A stretch of DNA of 5,471 nt from Nautiliaceae bacterium (GTDB taxonomy: Bacteria > Campylobacterota > Campylobacteria > Campylobacterales > Nautiliaceae). The stretch is from assembly GCA_027008345.1 (NCBI GenBank), contig JALTBU010000158.1, positions 1 through 5,471 of the forward strand. The letters run 5' to 3'. Both the position numbers and the translations under genes were made by a program. Positions 1 through 5,155 of this stretch are shown here, one piece after another. Position 1 is the first letter of the stretch; every line of letters begins with the position of its first letter. The notes under the pieces were generated by a model. That model was not told the origin of the DNA and made no database searches. It saw only the letters and a list, made by a program, of their open reading frames with translations.

Positions 1-184
1 TATCTCCAACTAAAATATATCCATTTTTTACTTTATAAAATTTGAAAGGGAAGGTTAAATTTTGAGTATGTGTTTGAATTAAAATTGCTTCTTTTTTAGG
101 AATAATATATTCTGTATGAATTTTAGTAAATTCAACTTCAAAAGCAAAAAGAAGAAAAGGTATTAAAAAAATTAATTTTTTCAT
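1..184 (-). CDS. Unrecognised exported protein, N-terminal part only (runs off left edge)
   Basis: I do not recognise this protein. Only the first 61 codons are in the window. It begins MKKLIFLIPFLLFAFEVEF: two lysines and then a run of about 11 hydrophobic residues ending LFA, a typical Sec signal peptide with a plausible signal peptidase I site after Ala14. The mature part seen so far is polar and beta-prone, rich in Lys, Tyr, Ile and Thr, with no cysteine and no catalytic motif, so a periplasmic or envelope role is inferred. The start ATG (184-182) overlaps the hisF stop as ATGA. There is no good Shine-Dalgarno close to it, which suggests translation coupled to hisF and transcription from the hisF promoter. 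No function can be assigned from this fragment. Confidence 0.75.
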   Translation of the reverse strand, partial: MKKLIFLIPFLLFAFEVEFTKIHTEYIIPKKEAILIQTHTQNLTFPFKFYKVKNGYILVGD

Positions 185-942
185 AATCTTACACTTATAC
201 CTATATTTTTTAGATATTTTTTTAAATCAATTATATCAATTTCACGAAAATGAAATATACTTGCTGCAAGTGCAGCATCAGCTGAATGTTCAAATACTTC
301 TTTAAAATGTTCCATTTTCCCAGCACCACCGCTTGCGATTATAGGGATGTTTACAAGTTTTGATATTTTTTCAGTTATTTCAATATCGAATCCTGCTTTT
401 GTACCGTCTGTATCCATAGATGTAAGAAGTATTTCACCTGCACCTCTATCAACTACTTCTTTAGCCCACTCAATTGCATCAAGCCCTGTATCTTCTCTTC
501 CACCTTTAATAAATACATTCCATTTATTAGGAGCAATTTTTTTTACATCAATTGCAACTACAATACACTGGCTTCCAAATCTTTTAGCTCCTTCATTTAT
601 AAAATCAGGATTTTTTACAGCTGCTGAATTGATAGAAACTTTGTCGCATCCTACATTAAGTAAGTCATAGATATCATTTAAAGAACTAATACCTCCTCCT
701 ACAGTTAGAGGAATAAAAACTTCTTTTGCCACTTTTTTTACAATATCAACTATTGGTTTTCTGCCTTCATAACTTGCAGTAATATCAAGAAAGGTAAGCT
801 CGTCAGCACCTTCTTCATTATATCTTATAGCAGCTTCCACAGGATCTCCGGCATCACGCAATCCTTCAAAATTAACTCCTTTTACTACTCTTCCGTTTTT
901 AACATCAAGACAAGGAATTATCCTTTTAGCAAAATATTCCAT
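181..942 (-). CDS. hisF: Imidazole glycerol phosphate synthase, cyclase subunit HisF
   Basis: HisF is the synthase half of the HisH-HisF complex. It uses ammonia delivered by HisH to convert PRFAR into imidazole glycerol phosphate and AICAR, linking histidine synthesis to the purine pathway in the cytoplasm. The 253-residue length is normal. The (beta/alpha)8 half-barrel repeats are visible: the first catalytic Asp is D13 in IPCLDV, the second is D132 in VVAIDVK. Phosphate-binding glycines lie in VGGGI (81-85) and SGGAG (204-208), and the family signature TSMDTDGTKAG spans 174-184. The ATG at 942 has an AAAAAAGG Shine-Dalgarno about 9 nt upstream. No hisH or other his gene is adjacent, so the his genes appear dispersed. 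The gene diverges from ksgA and overlaps the following exported-protein gene by 4 nt (ATGA). Confidence 0.97.
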   Translation of the reverse strand: MEYFAKRIIPCLDVKNGRVVKGVNFEGLRDAGDPVEAAIRYNEEGADELTFLDITASYEGRKPIVDIVKKVAKEVFIPLTVGGGISSLNDIYDLLNVGCDKVSINSAAVKNPDFINEGAKRFGSQCIVVAIDVKKIAPNKWNVFIKGGREDTGLDAIEWAKEVVDRGAGEILLTSMDTDGTKAGFDIEITEKISKLVNIPIIASGGAGKMEHFKEVFEHSADAALAASIFHFREIDIIDLKKYLKNIGISVRL

Positions 943-958
943 TAAAAATTACCTTTTT

Positions 959-967
959 TGTTATAAT
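959..967 (+). promoter_or_regulatory. Extended -10 promoter for ksgA-rnj
   Basis: TGTTATAAT matches the extended -10 consensus TGnTATAAT exactly. A start point near 974 is predicted, giving a leader of about 20 nt that retains the ksgA Shine-Dalgarno. No convincing -35 is present; housekeeping promoters of Campylobacterota are known to rely on an extended -10 with periodic AT-rich upstream DNA. It overlaps the opposing hisF -10. Confidence 0.6.
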
Positions 968-974
968 TTTAACA
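966..974 (-). promoter_or_regulatory. Extended -10 promoter for hisF
   Basis: Read on the minus strand this is TGTTAAAAT, one mismatch from TGnTATAAT. A start point near 959 is predicted, leaving a leader of about 17 nt that just includes the hisF Shine-Dalgarno (951-959). It shares bases 966-967 with the plus-strand -10, so the two promoters are superimposed. Confidence 0.45.
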
Positions 975-981
975 AAATTTA

Positions 982-988
982 AAAAGGA
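982..988 (+). promoter_or_regulatory. Shine-Dalgarno that decides the ksgA start
   Basis: The sequence AAAAGGA contains AAGG at 984-987. That leaves 7 nt before ATA at 995 and 10 nt before ATC at 998, but only 2 nt before the out-of-frame ATG at 990, which is too close. The first in-frame ATG (1070) has no purine-rich site in front of it. The site therefore supports initiation at the upstream non-AUG codon. Confidence 0.55.
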
Positions 989-990
989 TA

Positions 991-999
991 TGGTATAAT
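991..999 (+). promoter_or_regulatory. Second extended -10 motif overlapping the ksgA start
   Basis: TGGTATAAT is another exact TGnTATAAT match, 32 bp downstream of the first. Its hexamer (994-999) covers the inferred ATA start and the following ATC codon. A transcript from it would begin near 1006, inside codon 4 or 5 of ksgA, and would lack the Shine-Dalgarno and start. If used, it would favour expression of rnj over full-length KsgA. Whether it is active cannot be told from sequence. Confidence 0.35.
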
Positions 1000-1759
1000 C
1001 AAGGCAAAGAAAAAATTTGGCCAAAATTTTTTAAAAGATAAGCATTATTTAAATAAAATCGTCGAATCGATGCCCAATACTAACAATCTTGTAGTGGAAA
1101 TTGGGCCTGGGTTAGGCGATTTAACAGAAAAGTTGCTGGAAAAAAGAAGAGTTCTGGCAGTAGAAATAGATAATGATTTGTGTGAAATTTTGAAAGAAAA
1201 ATTTCCTAGTTTAAAATTGAAATGTGGTGATGTTTTGGATTATTGGCAAAATAGTCTGGCAGATGAGAAATATGATTTAATAGCAAATCTGCCTTACTAT
1301 GTTGCAACAAATATAATCCTTAGGGCATTGAAAGATAAAAATGCTCAAAATATTTTAGTGTTAATACAAAAAGAAGTTGCAGATAAATTTTCAGCCAAAC
1401 CTGGTGATAAAAATTATTCTTCATTAGCGATTTTGGCACAGAGTGTTGCAAATGTAAAAAAACTGTTTGATGTACCGCCTGGAGCATTTGTACCGGCTCC
1501 TAAGGTAACAAGCAGCGTTATTTTGTTTGAAAAATTTAAAGATTCATATGATGAAAATTTTGCAAAATTTTTAAAAACAGCTTTTGCAAATCCAAGAAAA
1601 ACACTCAAAAAAAATTTATCTGCTCTTTATAAATTTGAGCCTTCTAAATTTGGGCTTAAAGACACTATAAGACCTCACCAGGTAGACGGCTCTACTTTTT
1701 TCCGGCTCTTTTCTGAATTGGCCACAGAAAGGAGTAAAGATGGAAAAAGAACAAACTAA
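995..1759 (+). CDS. ksgA: 16S rRNA (A1518/A1519) dimethyltransferase KsgA/RsmA, apparent non-AUG start
   Basis: KsgA uses SAM to dimethylate two adjacent adenines in the 3'-terminal hairpin of 16S rRNA late in 30S assembly; its loss gives kasugamycin resistance. With the start at 995 the protein has 254 residues. It shows the family N-terminus KKKFGQNFL (5-13), SAM motif I EIGPGLG (35-41), the motif II acidic residue E57, D79 in GDV, catalytic NLPYY (98-102), VPAPKV (166-171) and the C-terminal PRKTLKKNL (200-208). The first in-frame ATG, at 1070, would remove 25 residues including FGQNFL and has no ribosome binding site. No ATG, GTG or TTG lies in frame between the stop at 980 and 1070, so I place the start at ATA 995, with ATC 998 as the alternative. 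The 3' end overlaps rnj by 20 nt, so the two form an operon with probable translational coupling. Function is near certain; the start is not. Confidence 0.9.
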   Translation: MIKAKKKFGQNFLKDKHYLNKIVESMPNTNNLVVEIGPGLGDLTEKLLEKRRVLAVEIDNDLCEILKEKFPSLKLKCGDVLDYWQNSLADEKYDLIANLPYYVATNIILRALKDKNAQNILVLIQKEVADKFSAKPGDKNYSSLAILAQSVANVKKLFDVPPGAFVPAPKVTSSVILFEKFKDSYDENFAKFLKTAFANPRKTLKKNLSALYKFEPSKFGLKDTIRPHQVDGSTFFRLFSELATERSKDGKRTN

Positions 1760-3701
1760 TCTTGAACAAGCTATTAAAAATACAGTTGAAGAAAATTTAA
1801 AAGCTGAAACTGATAATTCTTTATCAGAGAAAAATATCAAAACTGAAAAAAACAGTAATAATCAAAATAACAATATAAGAAAAAATGTAAAACAGCAAAA
1901 AAAATATCCACTTACACAACAAAATAAAAAAGTTGATCCTAAAAATTTTGTGTGGTTTAAAGATTTAAATAAAGCATTTGATGAAAATGAAAAAATTCAT
2001 CAATCAAGACTTACATGCTTTAATAAAATAGATTCAAATGCAAAAGGATGGGTAAAATTTACTCCTCTTGGAGGACTTGATGAAATAGGTGGAAATTGTG
2101 CTGTACTTGAAACTGAAAATAGTGCAATTATAATTGATTGTGGAATGAGCTTTCCAAATGAAGATATGCATGGAGTTGATATATTAATTCCTGATTTTTC
2201 ATATCTAAGAGAAATTAGACATAAAATTAAAGGTCTTATTATTACACATGGTCATGAAGATCATATTGGAGCTGTTCCTTATCTTTTTAAAGAGATGCAA
2301 TTTCCAATTTATGGAACATCTCTTCCACTTGCTATGATTGAAAATAAGTTTAAAGAGCATAAACTTCTTCAATACAGGAGTTATTTTAGAAGTGTTAAAA
2401 AAAGGACTCCTATTCAAATAGGTGATTTTAAAATAGAGTGGATTCATATGACTCATTCAATTATTGATGCTTCATCTCTTGCAATCCAGACTCCTATTGG
2501 AACAATAATTCATACAGGTGATTTCAAAATAGACCACACACCAATTGATGGATATGCTCCGGATCTTCATAGACTTGCGTATTATGGAGAAAAAGGTGTA
2601 TTAGCACTGTTTAGCGATTCGACAAATTCATATAAACCGGGGGTTACTCCGAGTGAGAGTGTAGTTGGAAAAACATTTGAAGATTTGTTTATGAAAACAA
2701 AAGGCAGAGTTATTATGTCTACATTCTCTTCCAATATTCATAGGGTTTATCAGGCTATTGCCACAGGAATAAAATTTGGAAGAAAAGTTTGTATAATTGG
2801 TAGAAGTATGGAGCAAAACCTTAATGTAGCAATGGATTTAGGATATATTAAACTGCCAAGAGACATATTTATCGATCCTTATGAAATTGGTAAGTATCAG
2901 GATGAAGAGATTTTAATTATTACTACAGGTAGCCAAGGTGAGAGTATGAGTGCACTTTATAGAATGGCTATTGATGAGCACAGACACGTTAAAATAAAAG
3001 AAGGTGATCAGATTATTATTAGTGCAAAAGCAATTCCTGGAAATGAACCGACTGTTTCTCAGCTTATTAATTTTTTAATGAAAAAAGGTGCAAAAGTTGC
3101 ATATCAGGATTTCAGCGAAATTCATGTTTCAGGACATGCAAGTCAAGAAGAACAAAAACTTATGTTAAGACTTACTAAGCCAAAATATTTCTTCCCAGTT
3201 CATGGTGAATATAACCATCTTATGAAACACAGAGAAACAGCTCTTAGTGTAGGAACACCTGAAGAGAATATTTTTATTATGGAAGATGGAGAACAATGGG
3301 AAATTACTCCAAAAAGAGTTAGAAAAGTTAAAAACGTTCCAACTGGAAAAATTTATATAGACAATCAAATTAATGAACAAATTGAAAATGATGTTGTAAT
3401 AGACAGACAAAAACTTGCAAACGAGGGTATTATTATGATAGTAGCACAGGTGGATAAGAAAAATAAAAAGCTAATAGCAAGACCGAGAGTTACAACATAC
3501 GGAATTATTGCAGATAAAGACGATAAAGCATTTGCAAAAGAGATGGAAGATTTATTAATAAATTATATAGACCATGCAAAAGATTATGTATATGAAAAAA
3601 ACAGAATTTTTGAAAATGAATTGAGAAATGTTATAAGAAAACATGTATTTAGAAAAACAAAGAAATATCCTACAATCGTTCCAGTAGTTTATTTTATGTA
3701 A
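1740..3701 (+). CDS. rnj: Ribonuclease J (metallo-beta-lactamase/beta-CASP RNase)
   Basis: RNase J is a cytoplasmic zinc-dependent exo- and endoribonuclease that matures rRNA and degrades mRNA. In H. pylori it works with the DEAD-box helicase RhpA. Of 653 residues, about 1-66 are a low-complexity Lys/Asn/Gln/Glu-rich extension and the enzyme core begins near 103 (GWVKFTPLGGLDEIGG). Metal ligands lie in HGHEDH (170-175), H239 in MTHS and D261 in TGDF. The beta-CASP part follows, with FSDSTNS (291-297), STFSSNIHR (327-335) and TTGSQGES (395-402). Later motifs are HVSGHAS (462-468), which includes the RNA-phosphate-binding type loop, and the ligand H488 in PVHGE. The small C-terminal domain ends TIVPVVYFM. 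ATG 1740 has a strong AAAGGAG site 5 nt upstream, inside the ksgA 3' end. The extended N-terminus is a feature of Campylobacterota RNase J. Confidence 0.97.
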   Translation: MEKEQTNLEQAIKNTVEENLKAETDNSLSEKNIKTEKNSNNQNNNIRKNVKQQKKYPLTQQNKKVDPKNFVWFKDLNKAFDENEKIHQSRLTCFNKIDSNAKGWVKFTPLGGLDEIGGNCAVLETENSAIIIDCGMSFPNEDMHGVDILIPDFSYLREIRHKIKGLIITHGHEDHIGAVPYLFKEMQFPIYGTSLPLAMIENKFKEHKLLQYRSYFRSVKKRTPIQIGDFKIEWIHMTHSIIDASSLAIQTPIGTIIHTGDFKIDHTPIDGYAPDLHRLAYYGEKGVLALFSDSTNSYKPGVTPSESVVGKTFEDLFMKTKGRVIMSTFSSNIHRVYQAIATGIKFGRKVCIIGRSMEQNLNVAMDLGYIKLPRDIFIDPYEIGKYQDEEILIITTGSQGESMSALYRMAIDEHRHVKIKEGDQIIISAKAIPGNEPTVSQLINFLMKKGAKVAYQDFSEIHVSGHASQEEQKLMLRLTKPKYFFPVHGEYNHLMKHRETALSVGTPEENIFIMEDGEQWEITPKRVRKVKNVPTGKIYIDNQINEQIENDVVIDRQKLANEGIIMIVAQVDKKNKKLIARPRVTTYGIIADKDDKAFAKEMEDLLINYIDHAKDYVYEKNRIFENELRNVIRKHVFRKTKKYPTIVPVVYFM

Positions 3702-3716
3702 AAATTGAAGATTTTT
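3700..3716 (+). terminator. Weak AT-only hairpin at the rnj stop codon
   Basis: The arms AAAAAT (3700-3705) and ATTTTT (3711-3716) flank the 5-nt loop TGAAG and are followed by a T/C-rich run. The stem has no G-C pair, so it is weak. It is listed because it sits exactly between rnj and the next promoter and nothing better is present there. Confidence 0.2.
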
Positions 3717-3760
3717 TCTTTAAACTTCTCTTCCCTTTTCTTAAACTTTCCTTAAAAATT

Positions 3761-3769
3761 TGATATAAT
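3761..3769 (+). promoter_or_regulatory. Extended -10 promoter for the DUF493-pyrC unit
   Basis: TGATATAAT is an exact TGnTATAAT match, with a predicted start near 3776 and a leader of about 15 nt that carries AAGGAG (3779-3784). TTAAAC at 3741-3746 lies 17 bp upstream of the hexamer but matches the -35 consensus poorly. Upstream DNA (3712-3753) is an almost pure T/C tract with short A runs at roughly helical spacing, as described for Campylobacterota housekeeping promoters that lack a -35. Confidence 0.65.
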
Positions 3770-3790
3770 TAATAAAAAAAGGAGATATTT

Positions 3791-4033
3791 ATGTCTGAAA
3801 AGAAAATAGAATATCCAAGAATGTGGGGATTTAGAATCATAGGAGAAGATAAAGAAAAAATGAGAGAAGCAGTTAAAGAATGTATTGATAATCAAGAATG
3901 TAAAATAGAGGATAATAACTCTCATGGTAAATATCATTCTCAAAAATTTGAAGCGTATGTTACAAGTGAAGAAGAGAGAAATGAATTTTTTAAAAGACTG
4001 CAAAATCATAAAGACATTAAATTTGTATTATAA
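3791..4033 (+). CDS. DUF493 / YbeD-like small protein (HP0495-like)
   Basis: This 80-residue cytoplasmic protein belongs by appearance to the DUF493 (YbeD/HP0495) family, whose members have a small ACT-like alpha/beta fold; their biochemical role is not settled. The family pattern is visible: a first strand in YPRMWGFRIIG (8-18), a helix of acidic and basic residues (19-33), a KYHS segment (47-50) leading into the strand FEAYVTSEEERNEFF (53-67), and a last helix and strand ending DIKFVL. The resemblance to HP0495, which has YPCLWDYRVI near its start and SNESERNEIF later, is my recollection of that protein. Start ATG 3791 has AAGGAG 6 nt upstream. Only 18 nt separate it from pyrC, so the two are probably co-transcribed. 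A regulatory ligand-binding role is possible but unproven. Confidence 0.85.
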   Translation: MSEKKIEYPRMWGFRIIGEDKEKMREAVKECIDNQECKIEDNNSHGKYHSQKFEAYVTSEEERNEFFKRLQNHKDIKFVL

Positions 4034-4051
4034 TTTTAAAAAAGGCTTATT

Positions 4052-5017
4052 ATGACTTTAAATACTCCTATTGATATGCATCTTCATTTAAGAGAAGGGA
4101 AAATTTTAAAAGATGTTATCCCATATACAACTAATCAGTTTGCAGCTGCTGTAATTATGCCAAATTTAATCCCACCTGTGGATAACAAAGAAAGACTTGA
4201 AGCTTATAAAGAAGAAATTTTAGCAAATAGTGAAAATTTTACTCCTCTTATGAATCTTTTTATGAGAGAATATAGTGAAGAAGAACTTTTAGATTTAGCT
4301 GATGAAATTTTTGCCATAAAGCTTTATCCAGCTGGAATTACTACAAACTCTGAAAATGGAGTAAAATCAATAGAAAATATATATCCTGTGCTTGAAATTA
4401 TGAGTGAGCTTAACATTCCTTTAAGTGTGCATGGAGAAACAGGTGGATTTGTTCTTGATAGAGAAAGAGAATTTGGAGAAATTTATAAAAAACTTGCAAA
4501 AGATTTTCCAAGACTTAAAATTATAATGGAGCATGTAGGAACTGCGGATTTATTGTATTTACTTGATGAATATGAAAATTTATATGCAACTGTTACTCTT
4601 CATCATCTACTTTTAACACTTGATGATTTAGCTGGAGGAATGCTAAATCCCCACTATTTTTGTAAACCTTTAATTAAAACTCCAAAAGATAAAATGGAAA
4701 TTCAAAAATTTGTAAAAAGTGGACATAAAAAAATTATGTTTGGAAGCGATTCTGCACCTCATCCAATTAAAAATAAATTAAAAGGCGCAGCTGGAATATT
4801 TTCTGCACCTGTAATCCTTCCAGCACTTGCTGAATTTTTTGAAGGAGATGTTGAAACTTTCCAAAAATTCATAAGCGATAATGCAAGGGAAAATTTTAAT
4901 TTAAATTTGCCTGAGAGAAAAATTGAACTTATAGAAGAAGAATGGACGGCTCCATATATAGTAGGAGATATTAAACCTATGTGGGCTGGTAAAAAATTTA
5001 AATATAAAATTAAATAA
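4052..5017 (+). CDS. pyrC: Dihydroorotase PyrC
   Basis: PyrC catalyses the reversible cyclisation of N-carbamoyl-aspartate to dihydroorotate, the third step of de novo pyrimidine synthesis, in the cytoplasm. The 321-residue protein resembles the stand-alone E. coli-type enzyme (348 residues) but is somewhat shorter. The binuclear zinc amidohydrolase ligands are all present: H10 and H12 in DMHLHLREG, K90 in AIKLYPAG (the lysine that becomes carboxylated), H127 in SVHGET, H161 in MEHVG and D233 in FGSDSAPHP, which is also the catalytic base. R14 and N38 (MPN) are the expected substrate-binding residues. The K90-H127 spacing of 37 equals that of the E. coli enzyme (102 to 139). ATG 4052 has AAAGG 6 nt upstream. 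It follows the DUF493 gene by 18 nt and probably shares its promoter. Confidence 0.96.
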   Translation: MTLNTPIDMHLHLREGKILKDVIPYTTNQFAAAVIMPNLIPPVDNKERLEAYKEEILANSENFTPLMNLFMREYSEEELLDLADEIFAIKLYPAGITTNSENGVKSIENIYPVLEIMSELNIPLSVHGETGGFVLDREREFGEIYKKLAKDFPRLKIIMEHVGTADLLYLLDEYENLYATVTLHHLLLTLDDLAGGMLNPHYFCKPLIKTPKDKMEIQKFVKSGHKKIMFGSDSAPHPIKNKLKGAAGIFSAPVILPALAEFFEGDVETFQKFISDNARENFNLNLPERKIELIEEEWTAPYIVGDIKPMWAGKKFKYKIK

Positions 5018-5024
5018 ATTTTTT
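4991..5024 (+). terminator. AT-only stem-loop across the pyrC stop codon, possible weak terminator
   Basis: The arms AAAAAATTTA (4991-5000) and TAAATTTTTT (5015-5024) are perfect 10-bp reverse complements around a 14-nt loop, and the right arm itself supplies a run of six T. A stem with no G-C pair and a long loop is weak, and the left arm is coding sequence. It could stop some pyrC transcripts or be chance in AT-rich DNA. Confidence 0.25.
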
Positions 5025-5061
5025 CTCCTTTTTCTTCGATATTATGGATCTTTTGCCTTCT

Positions 5062-5074
5062 TTTAAGACTTAAA
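5062..5074. promoter_or_regulatory. Upstream dyad in the pyrC-nrdD gap, possible operator
   Basis: TTTAAG-A-CTTAAA is a perfect 6+6 bp inverted repeat around one central base (5068). Its centre lies about 21.5 bp, two helical turns, from that of the next dyad, so both would present on the same DNA face. No known regulator's consensus is recognised. Confidence 0.35.
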
Positions 5075-5081
5075 GAGTCCC

Positions 5082-5097
5082 AAAATACCGGTATTTT
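5082..5097. promoter_or_regulatory. 16-bp perfect palindrome upstream of nrdD, probable operator
   Basis: AAAATACCGGTATTTT is a perfect 16-bp palindrome with a CCGG core, conspicuous in such AT-rich DNA. Its centre is about 47 bp upstream of the predicted nrdD transcription start, a position compatible with an activator, and about 66 bp from the start codon. It does not look like an NrdR box or an FNR site. With no loop available it would make a poor terminator hairpin. Confidence 0.45.
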
Positions 5098-5124
5098 TAT
5101 AAGTTTTTTGTAAGAAAACGGAGT

Positions 5125-5130
5125 TATAAT
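5125..5130 (+). promoter_or_regulatory. -10 element of the nrdD-like gene
   Basis: TATAAT is an exact hexamer match, with a predicted start near 5137 and a 19-nt leader that contains AGGAG (5145-5149). Unlike the other promoters here it lacks the TGn extension and has no recognisable -35. That makes it a weaker core promoter, more likely to need an activator such as a protein bound to the upstream palindrome. Confidence 0.5.
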
Positions 5131-5155
5131 TTTCAAAATTCTCCAGGAGTTGATA

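Larger units (their letters stand above)
956..977. repeat. Inverted repeat in the divergent hisF/ksgA promoter
   Basis: The arms TTTTGTTA (956-963) and TAACAAAA (970-977) are perfect reverse complements of 8 bp, separated by the 6-bp spacer TAATTT. The dyad is what makes an extended -10 readable on both strands at the same place. It could also be an operator for a dimeric regulator. The sequence alone does not separate these two readings. Confidence 0.6.

Noticed and set aside
347..670. Plus-strand open frame of 107 codons inside hisF
   Set aside because: It is antisense to a complete hisF with all catalytic motifs, has no ribosome site, and encodes a Ser/Thr/Pro-rich sequence typical of a shadow frame.
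990..998. ATG at 990 as the ksgA start or as a leader peptide
   Set aside because: It is one base out of the ksgA frame, stops after two codons (ATG GTA TAA), and lies only 2 nt from the Shine-Dalgarno. It is kept only as a hint of a possible indel.
1070..1072. ATG at 1070 as the ksgA start
   Set aside because: It would delete the conserved FGQNFL segment and has no Shine-Dalgarno, although it is the first in-frame ATG.
3752..4009. Minus-strand open frame of 85 codons opposite the DUF493 gene, rich in Phe and Ile
   Set aside because: Its hydrophobic look is the expected complement of Lys/Glu-rich coding sequence. It has no ribosome site and no independent support.
5067..5079. GACT-TAAAG-AGTC hairpin
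   Set aside because: The stem is only 4 bp and overlaps the longer TTTAAG-A-CTTAAA dyad; it is likely incidental.
5082..5097. Palindrome before nrdD as an intrinsic terminator of pyrC
   Set aside because: A perfect palindrome has no loop. Opening CCGG as the loop leaves only a 6-bp AT stem, so an operator is the better reading.
4759..5136. Minus-strand open frame of 125 codons over the pyrC 3' end and the following gap
   Set aside because: It is antisense to conserved PyrC sequence and reads across the palindromes and promoter of nrdD; the product has no recognisable fold or motif.
5141..5149. CTCC-A-GGAG as a hairpin hiding the nrdD ribosome site
   Set aside because: A one-base loop is sterically impossible, so this cannot fold on itself.
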